This document shows, piece by piece, positions 1 to 11,883 of a DNA stretch of 64,000 nucleotides. A model generated the notes under the pieces. It was not told where the DNA came from and did not search any database. It was given only the letters and a program-made list of their open reading frames with translations. The stretch's first letter is position 1. The number at the start of each line of letters is the position of its first letter. The DNA comes from Evernia prunastri (lineage: Eukaryota; Ascomycota; Lecanoromycetes; Lecanorales; Parmeliaceae), in contig NKYR01000053.1 in the NCBI GenBank assembly GCA_003184365.1, positions 62,001-126,000 of the forward strand, given 5' to 3'. The translations under genes were made by a program, and so were the position numbers.

Positions 1-1147
1 GCCGGAGATTGAAATAAGTGCCAAAGAAAATTGACTGGACTAGCAGTATCATGCAATGCCAGATGATGATGCGCAGTTTAACTTGGAAATTGAAACCTGA
101 CTTTTGTGCTGAAAGGTACGTGCCGAAGGCGGAGTCGTTACGAAACTTCTTATCCAACGTCAGCACGGATATGTCTTAGGATTAAAGGATGTTCGAAACA
201 TCCTTCAACCATTTCTCCACCACCTCCAAAAACCGTTCAACAAATTATACGCACATGCACGTTGAACGAGTCTACATTTCTCTTGCTACCTTGAGTAACA
301 TGATTTTGATGTCATCGTTAAAATAGTGCTTGTTGTAGATGTAATCAGTACTTGTAGAGCAAAATCACTACAAATACGACTCGCTAACATAATCATTTTC
401 ATCATCAAGCGATTCACTTTGGCCGCGTAGGATCAGGAATCCTTGTACATTTCCAACTTCTTTCGCAACCTGCTTCTCTTCTAATTATAAACCGTACATT
501 GCAAGCACTTCATTCAAACCTGCCAAAGAAACGATAGCCGTCTCCCCATATTCTGTTACTCATAATGCTTCTGGTTTCAAAGTATTGGAGGCTGTGCGCT
601 CTACCCACGCGAATCTGACTGTCCTGTCCATTACAAGCAAAGTTACCGATGTCATTGAACGAGGCCTTACCACGGTTTTTAGTTTCTCGAGCATTTTTGG
701 TTTATCATCATTACAGTCTCTTTAGGTCTATAGCGGATGCTTCTAATAATTTAGTGGCTTGTTGGATTCCTAGATGCTCAACGAGCTTCATCAACACGCG
801 AAGCTCGAAGCCATCAACGTGACACCTGGGATGACAATAGGTTACATTCTATGCTCCTGGATTTGTAGGATTGCAAGGAGTAAAAGGAGATGGCGCAGCT
901 CTTCGTATCGATCTCACAGCAATATGCTAAATAAAGCCTTTCCTCGCCGCCTTGATTGAGCTCTAGAAGAATATAAATTACTCCTTGACTCCCCCCGTTT
1001 TCGATATTCTCAACACACTCTATCATTGCCAAAGTCTTCAGTTTGAAAACATTCATCATCGCCACGATAGCTCTTTCAGACCCGCGAAGATCAGCAGGCC
1101 AAACAGCATCTCAACCCCAAATTGAATCCAATCAATAACCAAAAAAT
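1..1147. other. Intergenic, no gene seen
   Basis: No open frame here has an ATG start, splice signals or protein-like composition. Short frames on both strands look random. The last 100 bases form the presumed promoter and 5' leader of the small secreted protein gene that follows. Confidence 0.5.
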
Positions 1148-1522
1148 ATGCAATTCCTCATCGCCGTTCTCGCCGCCAGCATGACCCTTCATGCTTCCGC
1201 CTACCAGCCCGGTCTGTGCAATGTACATATCACCCAGGTTCAGGTCTCCGACAACTCTTTCGGCGTGACCGTTACTCTCACGGACTCCAGTGGGACGGTC
1301 CTTGGCGGAAACAGCCAGGAGCCCATTAGCGCGGGTCAGACTCTGGATACCAGCAGTGAACTCCCCCTCATCTTTTCGACTACCCCTGGTGGGCCCGCCG
1401 ATCCTGTCAGCTTCGCGTACGGCGGAGTGGTTTGGGATACAAATGCTGGGCAGTGTTTGATGGGTGGCTACGATGCGTCGGGCAGCCGTCAAGGTGACTG
1501 TCAGTTCACGACTCTTGTTTGA
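1148..1522 (+). CDS. Small secreted protein (124 aa)
   Basis: This is a single-exon frame with an ATG start. The first 18 residues (MQFLIAVLAASMTLHASA) form a good signal peptide with an AxA-type cleavage site. The mature part is about 105 residues, rich in Thr, Ser, Gly and Val, and has three cysteines (in GLCN, GQCL and GDCQ contexts). It has no transmembrane segment and no domain I recognise. Size and secretion signal fit the broad class of fungal small secreted proteins, some of which are effectors, but nothing in the sequence shows an effector role. The odd cysteine number means one is unpaired or intermolecular. I chose the start because the hydrophobic segment begins directly at this Met. 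The neighbours offer no functional hint. Confidence 0.75.
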   Translation: MQFLIAVLAASMTLHASAYQPGLCNVHITQVQVSDNSFGVTVTLTDSSGTVLGGNSQEPISAGQTLDTSSELPLIFSTTPGGPADPVSFAYGGVVWDTNAGQCLMGGYDASGSRQGDCQFTTLV

Positions 1523-2421
1523 GATGTTGGGATGGTAGATTGGACTTCGGGCTCCACTTGAGTCAATGGCTTGGGACTAGGGTATATGGCTGCTGGCTAA
1601 GAGATACAACACGGTCTTTTTTCGGATATGGGGATGGAGATGTATTTGCTAGGATACTTTTTCATTATACTGTCGCTACCTTCTTGCTCAATACTAGTTC
1701 TAGAGCGCAACCCTAACAAACAGACACTGTCAAGGGTTGGTAGGTTCGTGGTGCTGGTTGATCATCGTTTTGTACAAAGTGCCTCGGTGAAAAGCATTCA
1801 CGAAGCGATTCGTGGTTCTCACGAACATATTCTGTAGGCTGGTCTTTGGGAGTCTGATGATCTAAACATCGAGTGAAGATTGGAATGTGCCGACCGACTG
1901 GCTTGTCGAAAAGACCTTTTAGACTAGGGCGTTTATCTCCTGGCCAGAATTGTGCTTGTCTATCAAGTCAATCACTCCCTACCCAGCTGGTCCACTCACA
2001 TACAACGGGGCAGAACCCACAGTACGCATACGCACTATGGTAAGATATCCTGGAGCCGATGGTCATCTGTTTTTCGACGCCTTCAATTCAACCCAGCATC
2101 TAACACAAAAGTATTGGGTACAGCTGATCATGAACCCACCTGACGAAAGGTTCAAAAATGTCGATGTCAAGATGGCCTTCAATGCTCACACCTATGTTGC
2201 AAGAGAAACACGAGACAATGAGGATTCCTGCATGATGTCAATAAGTGAGTGGATTTCTGAGTTCTCTGTATTCAAGGGCATGGCACTTGCTCCCGGGTTG
2301 GCACAGTAAGACATCCCACCATATTCATCCCACGATCGGGATAACACCCAAGGTCCCAAGTACCAAAACTGGGCCCTCGCAAACCCTACCAACATTCTAT
2401 ATCACCTCCTCGCCAGGCACT
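1523..2421. other. Intergenic, weak plus-strand frame only
   Basis: A plus-strand frame at about 1950-2309 would encode roughly 119 residues but has no ATG at its beginning (first Met near 2037). I cannot match it to any family. It may be a gene remnant or chance. Nothing else is supported. Confidence 0.4.
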
Positions 2422-3236
2422 CTACCGTTCCCCTTCACCACCGCCACTCAACACCGCCTTCTGTCCCCGCCGATCCTTCGCGATTCTGCCCGCTATCAAC
2501 GTTTCAGACTGGCTCAGGCGATATTTCTCTTTTGGGGATATTTCAGACTCACTGGCAAGCAGCGTTTCAAGTTTTCCCGCTATGTGTTTGTAATGCTTGA
2601 GCTCATTGTCGATTTTCGCGACGTGAGTTTTAAGCAGGGAGACTTCGTCTTTGAGTTTTCTCTGGGTGTGTGAGATTAGTGGACGGTTTGGCAGCGAGGT
2701 CAGAGACTGAGCGTCGAGTCTGAGAATCACTGGAAAGTGGAGGAGGGGTTTGGAGAGAAGGTTGGATGTTTGGGGAGTAGAGAGTCCGGAATACTCACGA
2801 CGCTCGATTTCAGCAAGATGATATCGTCACTCTTAGATGGTACGGGTGGAAGCTGCTTGCGTGTTCGCTCGACAGCTGGTGTGGGCAGGGGTGGTCGAGA
2901 CGGACAAGGCTTGTCAGGAGGATTTTGATTCAAAGGTGTCACTCTCTTTCCATCCACTGGTCTCTGAGAAGGGGGGCTTTGGGTCGAAGGGCTCGGTGGG
3001 CCTTGTTTCACGTTCAATGGCCTCGAGCGTATCCCATTGGCAGGTCCTCTCGACGACGGGATTCTTGGTGTACTGTCTTCCCATGGTGCAACGAGATTCC
3101 GGGTCGGAGGTGTGTTTGGCCTTATATTTAACGGTGAATGCGACAACATGTGCTGTTGTACAGGCGTTTTGGGCCTATGGTTCGTTGCTGTTGGGGCTCG
3201 AATGTTTGACTTTGAGAGGGTCTTGAACAGAGCCAT
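2422..3236 (-). CDS. Hypothetical proline-rich and coiled-coil protein
   Basis: This is a two-exon minus-strand model. Exon 1 runs from the ATG at 3236 to 2799 (146 codons). The intron is 2798-2707, with donor GTGAGTAT and acceptor CAG. Exon 2 runs from 2706 to the stop at 2422. The splice is phase 0 and removes an in-frame stop. The product is about 240 residues. The N-terminal 145 are rich in Pro, Ser, Arg and Lys with several PP and PxxP stretches and look disordered. Exon 2 begins with a heptad-like, charged stretch (KLKDEVSLLKTHVAKIDNEL and onward) that should form a short coiled coil, followed by a basic tail. I recognise no named domain. A scaffold or adaptor role is only a guess from composition. 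Confidence 0.6.
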
Positions 3237-4636
3237 GGTGTCAGATTTGAGACATGGGAAAAGGAGATGGTTCAGGTAGGTGACAGTTAGTGTTTTATCG
3301 CATCAGATATCTCCGAAGTTTGATGTGTAGGAACGCTATTTTCCCGATACCCGATAGTCAACGATAATGTGATGATGTAGCGACCACGCCTGGAAATATT
3401 GGCTACCCGCATAGCTGTGCGGTTGGTTTCCGGGAATCTATCTCTCTTCCGAGCCAAGTGGATAGATTCGATCTCTTTGAGAAGAAGCGATGCGACCGAC
3501 AAATACGCGTACTTTCTTGACCGAATACGATGCTGAAGGCGTTGGATCCTTAGGTTTTGGCCTGATCGCTCGTATATAATAGAGAGAACTCATTGGAAAA
3601 GCTGTGGAGACGTCGAAAGACTACGTAGATGATCCCACGATTAGCAAGCGGTGTGAAAAGGAGAGAACATGCTTGGTAGTAGATCGAGGTATCTCGTCTT
3701 ACACTGTATCAGAGCGTGCGTACAATAGCAAGGTATCTAGGCTTCAAGCCGTACTCAAACTACCTTAAGGTCTCATCAGCCGTCAAAAAAGACGTTTCTT
3801 TATAGATGGAAAAGCTATCTTGGCGTACTGTTGAGGTGCTGTAATCACTGGTACTTATCAGTCGGGCAGTGAAAGGGTCGTGAATTGTATCTTAGAGCTG
3901 TTTTGCTCGCGGCGGGTCACGGACGGGATGCCGGTGCTGACCATCTTTTCGAAGGCGTCAAAGTCATGCGAGCTTCTCCGTGTCAGCAAGCATCAGAGAC
4001 TGTTTGAGTCCTACCTTGACATCAGCATGACTTAGCGGTATGTTGCGCTGTATGCGGTAGATGGCGGTCACTGAGGAGAGGAGCTCACAGTCGTTGATCT
4101 AAAGGTGGACTGCTCCTTGGATAGGCTAGCAGAGCTCTTGCCGTGCTTTCTGCTAGAGAATTTGCACAGAAAATTGGGGCGTGCGGGCCGGAAGTGATCA
4201 CTTGATTAGCGGATAGGTGTTGCTATTTATTGAGCGTTGCTTTTGCGGGATGGGAGATTTCCTCGCTGAGAGTATTGATCTTTCGCCCTTGGGTGTCAAG
4301 TGTCACTGGGAGCGTGAGAGCCGACCGTATCTGTAGCATGTACTTGGAGTAGAAGTGAGAACAAGAAGTCTCGGTCGTCAGGAGTAAGGGATTACTTGTC
4401 CATGGAGGATCTTACTGCAGGGTCTGTTCGTACGCTGATTGGATGGAAGGTGGAGAGCTCGACTATTATTGTTTTGCATGCTAGTAGACATTCTGAGCAA
4501 GAGAAAGCAATGCAGGTCTTTTAGTATCATTGCTGAGGGACTGAAGCAACGCAAGCATATTTAAAGCACTGCTGCATTAAGGAGAGTTGTGAAGCTAGAC
4601 AGTATGCCATCTTCCCTTCATCACGCTACTGTCCGA
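3237..4636. other. Intergenic, no gene seen
   Basis: The 1.4 kb between two minus-strand genes contains only short interrupted frames. I found no repeat or RNA gene by eye. The part next to 3237 is the likely promoter of the proline-rich protein gene. Confidence 0.45.
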
Positions 4637-5982
4637 TCACTCCGCTGCCTGAGCGTCAGACTTTTGAGGGGCTTCGAGACGAAGACCTGGCTCTCGTGGA
4701 ACCCGCTCAAGGACAGACTCCTGCTCCGGGGTAAGTTTACCAGGTGAAGCCTTCTCCACAATGGCATGCACTGAGTCCCAATGGATCTTGCTGGCTTCAT
4801 ATCCTGCCACAAATTGAAGGGTCGCGAGCTTCGCCATAGGGTTACTTGGCGCCAACGTCCCTGATTGATTGTGGCCCAGAGGGTTTTGGCCAGGAACCAC
4901 TCGAGGGCCCGTGTTCGTAATGGGAAGCTTGAACTCTGACCGTGAACAACGATTAGTAACGCTGAGTGTACCTGAACATCCTCTGTAAGTGCACTCACTG
5001 TAATTGATGAATTCGTCGATTGCCTCCTGCGAGATCTTGAACATGCCTGTCGGAGTTTCCAAGTAAGGCAGGCCGGCCTGGAATATGTATCAGCTCGAAT
5101 TGTAAACGATAAATTGCAAACCAATTGGTAGATCTACCATCTCTTCGTCAACCTCGTCAGGGTTCTCGAAAACGCGTATCAAGCCGCCGTATATCAATTT
5201 TTCCATATACCGGCCAGCCTCGCCTCTGGGGCTCCGCTGCTCACCGGGCGTTGTGACAGTAACGTCTGGCGGAGTAAGCGTTGTGCCTTGGCCAAGGAAG
5301 GTTACGAAGATGTGTGTAAGCTCGTGCAAGATAGACTTGGAAAGCAAAAACAAGAAGATGTGGAATCGCTTTGCGATGGACGTCTTGGGATCTGCAGGAC
5401 TCCCTGCCTTCTTCCCAGCAATGCACATGTTGTGAACCCTCTAGAGAGTAGTCAGATTCTTCGGTGATCGGGTTCGTAAGATGAATTCGCTTCTCACTAA
5501 CCGGTCCATTGATTGTGATACCTTCTACGTGGATGTTGCTGTCAGCATAATTCGTTTGAGTGTAAAGATAGAGCGACAGGACATATTTCCTCTAAGGTAT
5601 ACTTACGGTTGTGAGTATCGAAGCCGCGGTCATCACCCCCCCAATAGCATCTCTAATGCAACGCGAATTAACCTTACTATAGAGAGTCATCAACAAAGAC
5701 GAGAGGGAAGCGATGTAAGACTTTGTGGATGTAAATGTTCACAGCTTCATCGTCGGACATTTCACAGCGCCAATGTTGGGATGGCTGGGGAGGGAGCTTT
5801 TGGGCGATCTTTTTCAAGACGCCCCTGGCCCTCTCGCCATTCAGCAACCTCCGGGCTATGCAAATAGATGTCGAAACATAAGTGGCTTCTTCCGTGTTCG
5901 GTGGGTAAATCCTAAGGACCTCTCCAGCTTTTCTTTCGAGGACAATGAACCCTAAGGCATCATTAAACAAGGGAGTAGACAT
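4637..5982 (-). pseudogene. HExxH metallopeptidase-like gene with two nonsense codons and a frameshift
   Basis: Reading from the ATG at 5982, about 100 residues precede a frame break in a short GA/TC run near 5681-5686. The next frame then reads smoothly toward an Ala/Ile-rich stretch. An in-frame TAG at 5594-5592 follows (context SIP*RKY). After a GTTAGT...CTCTAG intron (about 5510-5440) comes the core. It has SKSILHELTH, an HExxH zinc motif, and about 40 residues on SPRGEAGRYMEK, where the Glu in a GEAGR context could be the third zinc ligand. An in-frame TGA at 5092-5090 follows (NSS*YIF), with the same frame continuing to 4637. A standard 63-nt intron (4998-4936, GTGAGT donor, CTAAT branch) lies in the tail. 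The pattern resembles a fungal hypothetical family I recall with HE.xH plus GEAGR, but I cannot name it. The breaks suggest a recent pseudogene. A sequencing cause is possible for the frameshift, less so for two stops. Confidence 0.55.
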
Positions 5983-7185
5983 GCTGTTTTTTTAAAGGCT
6001 CAGGGATTAAGGATAGATGGGATTAAAGATAGATGGGATCAAGGCCACTTCACCGTTACAGGAGACAGTAGCTTGAGAGAGAGGAGCTGGGCGCGATAAA
6101 GGAAGAAGAAAAGATTTTTTTTTACCTAAGATGCGAGGCGGAGCATTGCCGCCTAGCACGTAAGGGTCTTCTCGGTAGCAGGTTCTTTTTTTATCAGATT
6201 TTCCTAAGTCCTCGTTTGTCCAATGAGATTAATGTCTCAAGCACGGGTAACGAAGATGACGGGGATGCTTTTCAAAGCACCTACGTCTTGAAGCCATGTC
6301 AATCGCGCTAACGGCCTGACGCCGGTGAGATCTCGTGTTTTAGAGTCAGCTAGCTAGGCTGTTTTTCATGTGTCTCGCATTTTTTCTGGTCTGCAAGTGT
6401 ATGCTAGCGCTTAGGTTGCCGCATGGTGAAATGGCGTACTGGCTTGGGTAGAGAACGAGAGGCAATTATCTTCAGGGCGGTGCTTCCCAAAACTTTTAAG
6501 CCAAATCTGCAGTCTGCTGTGGGTGGGGCTCCTTCCTACACGCATAGGTCCCAGCCTTAGGTCAGACATGCTTTAAGCATGCGAGCTCCCAGGAAATCGT
6601 GTCATACCAAGTTTAGACCATGTTGGTTGTGGGGTAAGCAAAAAGCAGTCGGCATGCCTATCCGCAGTAACCTGATTAATGCAGCTGTACCAATTGGAAA
6701 GGTTTCAAGAAGGGCGAGTAAGCAGAAAAGCTTTTCATTTGATGATAAATCTGTCGAATCTCGGCCTCGACAAGTTAGGGCGAAGCTGACATTTGGGTAC
6801 TGGGCCGTAATCAAATGGACCATGTCAGGAAGTGAGAGTGTAGGTAGGCTTCAGCTTAGGATTGGTCCATTATGTCACAGCTCGCCTGGAGGTTGCTGCC
6901 CCGTATATTGCGGATGCTGCAGCTCGTCGTATAGGGTCCATAAAGCACCAATAGGGGAAAGCCCCGAGTGGAAATTGCAGCCAGGCAGGAATGTTTCACG
7001 TATCGATGAATTTGTGCTGATACTTGTATGGCTAATTTGATGATGACTAAGGAAACGCCAAGCCTCTTTCTCGTCCTCTCCCCACGCTCCAGCCCAATAC
7101 ATTTCTTCTTGCCTCCTCCACCTTCCTTCTTTCTTCTTTCTCTCGCTACATACCTTGCACATTCCTGTCTCTTGAAAGAGTCAGA
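5983..7185. other. Intergenic, divergent promoter region
   Basis: This lies between the minus-strand metallopeptidase-like gene and the plus-strand gene at 7186. A plus-strand frame at 6579-7040 is open but has no family resemblance and no splice context. I treat it as chance. A CT-rich stretch at about 7070-7145 directly precedes the next start codon, as is common in fungal promoters. Confidence 0.45.
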
Positions 7186-8375
7186 ATGGATTCAGACGCT
7201 TACAAGAAACCTGTCTTCCGTGACCTCACCAATCTCAGTCCTGAAAAATTTCAAGTGCTGGAGATAGTCCTGAACTCGATCCTCAGCTTGCCTCTTGCTC
7301 GAGAGACCTATGCTCAGATTATCGACGGGAAACCCATCCGTACCCCCTGGTCTGACGAGATAAAGGCTGGTACATGTTACCTTTTCGAGACCATCATTGT
7401 CAGTAATGATACGAAGCCCAGTAATCACGCTATGCAGCAATACGACAGCATGAGAACATCTTTATCCATAGCTCAAGACTTAAGAATTGATCTCAAGGTG
7501 CACACTCTCCTCCGAGCTACTCAACTTCATCGGAGTTGACTCAACGCAGCTGGCGCAAAAGTACCAGAACGTCCCTCTAAATAGCCCTGAGCATCATTTA
7601 CGTCTTTTGGAAATGGCAGCAGCTTCTGTAAATGCACTAGCAGAATTTTGTATGCGTCATATCATCGAGAAAGGAACATCCACCCTACAGAGCCACCAGA
7701 AGGATATTTTTGGCAGTTTTACGACACTGACAATTTCTATGTCGAATTCTACCACACAAGTTACCAACGATTCTTCGACTATCCATTCGGCCTGTTGAAT
7801 GTGGTGGGATTTTGGGCTGAGACCGAGCTTTTCGGTGGCGTCGTGTTGTTTGAGCGCGCCCCAGACAGAGGCTCCGAGGTTCAATTCTACCCTGCGAATT
7901 CAGCAAGACTCAGACTAATTGTCTTCAGGTCATCAACGCTTTCCTACACCCGCAATGCTCACCCAATGCCTTCCAGCTTTCAGAAGCACAGCTTACAAGC
8001 TTCGCGGACCTAGCCGCTACGGACCGAGCAACCACCTTGGCCAGCGCAGGTAGCATCCTTCCATTTGTCAAGGAACCCGAAGCTCTCACGGTACCTACCG
8101 TCACCGGGATGGGGGAAGCACCCCTTCGTATCTACAAGAGCGAGTATGACAAGCCGCCGCCGATCCTTCGTCTCCCCGAAGAGAACTGCGTGGTCATGCA
8201 AGGCGACGAAAACGACCCACGTGCTGCGTCGATGGAGAAGGCATGGAGAGATGTCAGAGAGAAATTTCCGGAGCTCCTTCGACCCGAAACTGACCCACAA
8301 GACACCAAGTCTTCTGCGAGTGGTCCCTCCTCGTCGAAGGACGGCCCGCCCTCAACAAAGAGAGAAGGTTCATAA
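7186..8375 (+). CDS. Hypothetical protein, four exons (about 332 aa)
   Basis: The model is exons 7186-7497, 7550-7627, 7717-7878 and 7929-8375. All junctions are phase 0. The first intron (52 nt) and last intron (50 nt, GACTAAT branch) are well supported. The middle intron (7628-7716, GTAAAT donor) is less certain. Without it, the reading across 7674 needs one extra base, but it keeps a coherent aromatic stretch (GYFWQFYDTDNFYVEF). The protein has an Asp/Glu-rich start, a Tyr/Phe-rich middle and a Pro/Ser/Lys-rich disordered tail. There is no signal peptide or membrane segment. I do not recognise the family, and the neighbours do not suggest a function. Either the middle intron or a one-base frame error has to be accepted. 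Confidence 0.6.
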
Positions 8376-10241
8376 TTTCAGATCAGATTCAGCTTGATCA
8401 GTCGGCACACCTTGCGCTGCGATTTATGGTCCTTTGGATGCATCTCGACCATGCTCTGTATCTCGCTGCGCTCGGCACTCGATATCACTTGGAGATTCGA
8501 TGCTGCCCTCATCTATCAAGCCATCAGACATTCAACTCAAGTACAATGGCTCTTGAAAAGCACGGTAGATAGGAAATGATATTGCACTCGGAACTTCTGC
8601 TCCATTCACAGGAATTGATAATCCGACCATAGCGACTACACACTTCAACATAGGTGACCGTCTCGTCTCCATTCCAATCCTGCCTCACACCACTAAATGA
8701 TGGCTTCCCCTGGAGACTGCCAATATCACCCCCAAAGATCTCCGCTGCCCACCCCATCATCTTCACCCCATTTCACCTCGCCTTACCTAGCTTTAGCCGC
8801 TTCTCTTGTCATCCCAAAATCAAGCTGTTGGCTGCATCTTTGCCCTGCCCCACACTCTACATTTATCCATGTGAGCACACTGATAATGATTTTTTACTGC
8901 TCTGCCATAGAGACCGCGCAGTACCCTCGAATATCCCCGCTGGTAGGTAGAGAGCGCTGCATATGAACGGGAATGAATACTGTAACGGCTGGTACAATCG
9001 TAGCGAGTAGTGCGATATTCAAGAAGGATACGGAAACAAGGGTGTGTGAGTAATATTTGTTCACTGAGAGAGATTGAAGCGAGAGTCTCCAAACGCCCAT
9101 TCCTTTGTTTGAAGATCAGGAGGTATAGATGCTAGATACTATTGCGCATCTTGGCAGAGAGTAGCTTTCAGAGGCTCCCAACCGGATACGCCAAATTTGT
9201 ACTTTTCAATCACCTTCATGAATTGAAACATTAGTGCATCGCATTTTAGTCACCGCACAGTCTCATACTATGGTATTTTGCACATGTAAGTTTCTTACAA
9301 ATCACATATACAGATATTTGAAAACGGGACGCTAGTTGGAATTGTCTCAAATCCGTCCTCTGCTTCGGTTACCAGCGCTGCAGGATCCAGGCAGTATCTC
9401 AGCCTCGACCAGGTGGCACGATCTTGACTTACCCGTCAACTTTTATATTTGCATCTCGGCCCTGGGCTTCAATCGCCACAACTGGGACTGGGGTTCAGCC
9501 GGTCGCATAGCATGGCAACTTCGCACGACATGGGACATGATGATTTCGCATAGCATGGCAAGATGGCATGGCAGTACGGGGACGTAAATTGTGTCACGGA
9601 CGAAATGACGAGGGGATTCGCGTCTTGATAGGAGCTCCGTGTATATATGTGGGCTTCGAACCAGTGATGGGCTCTTCATTCGAGTCCATCTCTTTCAGAG
9701 TCATAGCTTTTATTCCCGCCCGTCCGCGCTTATATAGCTTCAATCTCGCTCCAGGTCTATGCTGCACAAGCATGGGAGTTTCCTTAGCTATCATTCGTGA
9801 CGCTCAGCACCAGGAATTCTAATCTGGGAGGACTCCCGCCATGTTCTTCGGGTTGGCTTCCATCGTGGAGGCTGCCTGAATAATATTTGCTTCCTGAAGT
9901 TTGCTATCTTCTGCCTTTGACAATCTTGTCTGTGTATTATCAGAGGGGATAGAGTGTGCGGAGATGAGTTGCTACGGAGGAGCTCTTTCTTCTTGCATGA
10001 TCCCCACATTAGGCCCGTGCTAGTGTGTACCTGCCAGACACAAAAGAAAGGGATAAACCAGGCAAGTCGATCCGACTTGCTCTAGAATCTAGAACGCCGA
10101 AGACGCGAGATACCAGAGGTGACAGTACCCACTGCCCGCTAAGGAAGGTGCTCAGAAAAAGAAAGTACCAACCTTATCTCACAATGAACGACGCTGTCTC
10201 AAGGCTTCAATCTTGCATTTAACTTCCCAAATACGACAGAC
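8376..10241. other. Intergenic, no gene seen
   Basis: Several frames of 60-100 codons occur on both strands, but none has a convincing start, splice signals or biased composition. A direct near-repeat (gcatagcatggcaa twice around 9506-9565) is the only local pattern. The last few hundred bases would hold the promoter of the P450 gene. Confidence 0.45.
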
Positions 10242-11883
10242 ATGGACCGACAGCTTGAATGGCATATCGGGTTCCCAGCTGGCCTTATCCTATCAGTACC
10301 GTTGCTTGCTATCACCCTTGTGGTATACCGTCTATATTTCAGTGCCTTGGCCAAAATTCCTGGACCCAAGATTGCGGCAGCAACCGGATGGTACGAATTC
10401 TACTATGACTGCGTATTGGCTGGCAAGTACATCTTTGAGATTGAGAGGATGCACGACATCTACGGTGAGCCTTGAGACAACCAAACTGAGAGCTGTGTAA
10501 CGATAACGAGCCCGCTAGGGCCAATCGTACGAATCTCTCCACATGAAATTCATATCAGAGACTCGGACTTCTTCCTTCAACTCCACTCCAAGACCTCGAA
10601 GCTCGACAAGGATGCTTGGTACTACAACTTCGTCGCAGCGCCCCTTACAGGCTTCGGTACTGCTTCGCACGAACTGCATCGCACTCGACGGCTCGGCACC
10701 GCCAAGTACTTTTCAACTGCTAATATCAAACGGTTGGAGCCTTTGATTCAAAGCTGCGTGTCGAAGCTGATGGGGAGGCTCGGCGAATATCGACTGGAAG
10801 GCAAGGTCGTAAATTTGTCAGACGCGTACCGCTGCCTTACTACAGATGTCATCTCCGAATACGCGCTACCTCGCTCGAACCTGATGCTGGAATCCCCAGA
10901 TTTCGGTGCCGGTGTCAATCGTCTCTTGAGGCACTTCACACATGTAGCCATCTGGAACCGGCATGTCCCGATCGTCTTTCCAATATTGCGAACCGTGCCC
11001 AGATGGGTCATTGCAACATTAGACCCTGGGCCATCATTGGTTGTATTTGATTACCAACAGGTAAGACATCTCCTACCTTACCAAATCGATGAACTCTTGG
11101 TCTTACCTAATGCTTGGAAAGTTTCTCAAAGACTCTGCAACTTCCACTGTTGCCTCGTACAGCCACGACAGATACAAGGAGCGACGTACTATTCTCCACG
11201 AAATCTATGAAGCGGACCGTCATGCTTCAGAGCATTCGATTCCCCGTCTTGCGCAGGAAGCGCAAGTCCTATTTGGGGCTGGTGCAGAGACGACAGGACA
11301 CACACTCAGTGTGACAACGTTTCAACTTCTTGCAGACCCTCCAAAAGCTGAGCGTCTGAGAAAAGAGTTGCTCGGTATTGGAGATGATCTCAGCCTGCTA
11401 TTATTTTACGATGACTTGCAGAGGCTTCCCTATCTCAGCGCCGTGATTTCCGAAGGCCTCAGAATGAGCTCAAGCGCTACAGGCCGCTTACCCAGAGTCA
11501 ACCCCAACGCAGCCATGGCATATCAATCGTACGTCATACCAGCCGGGACCGCCGTCAGTACATCAATACGCGATGTACACTTCGACGAAGCCATCTTCCC
11601 AGACGCCCGCAGGTTCAAGCCCGAGCGTTGGTTGGGAGATGGAGGTAAAGCTCTGGAGAAGTATTTGGTCCCGTTCGGCAAAGGGCCACGAAGCTGTGTT
11701 GGCATGACTCTGGCTTTGACAGAGCTGTATATGGTGATTGGCAATGCGTTTCGAGCTTTCGATATGCAGCTCGTGGACACGAAGGAGGAAGACATGACCA
11801 CGGCGCACGATTTCTTCAGTCCGTTTGGTCCGGCGGACTCGAAGGGGTTGCAGGTTGCGATGTTGAAGCCACAGGGTATTTAG
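10242..11883 (+). CDS. Cytochrome P450 monooxygenase (508 aa), microsomal
   Basis: The three exons are 10242-10464, 10519-11060 and 11122-11883. The introns are 54 nt (GTGAGC donor) and 61 nt (GTAAGA donor, CCTAAT branch), and the phases fit. The N-terminus has a single membrane anchor (about residues 10-32) and a proline hinge (IPGPK). The catalytic core shows the I-helix AGAETT, with Glu in place of the usual Asp, the K-helix EGLR (ExxR), the FKPERW motif and the heme loop FGKGPRSCVG with the axial Cys. Length is normal for a class II P450. The stretch from PGPK through GPIVRISPHEIHIRD resembles the trichodiene-oxygenase/CYP58-like group of fungal P450s as I know them. The substrate cannot be told from sequence. 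It would need a NADPH-P450 reductase encoded elsewhere. No partner biosynthetic genes lie next to it. Confidence 0.93.
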
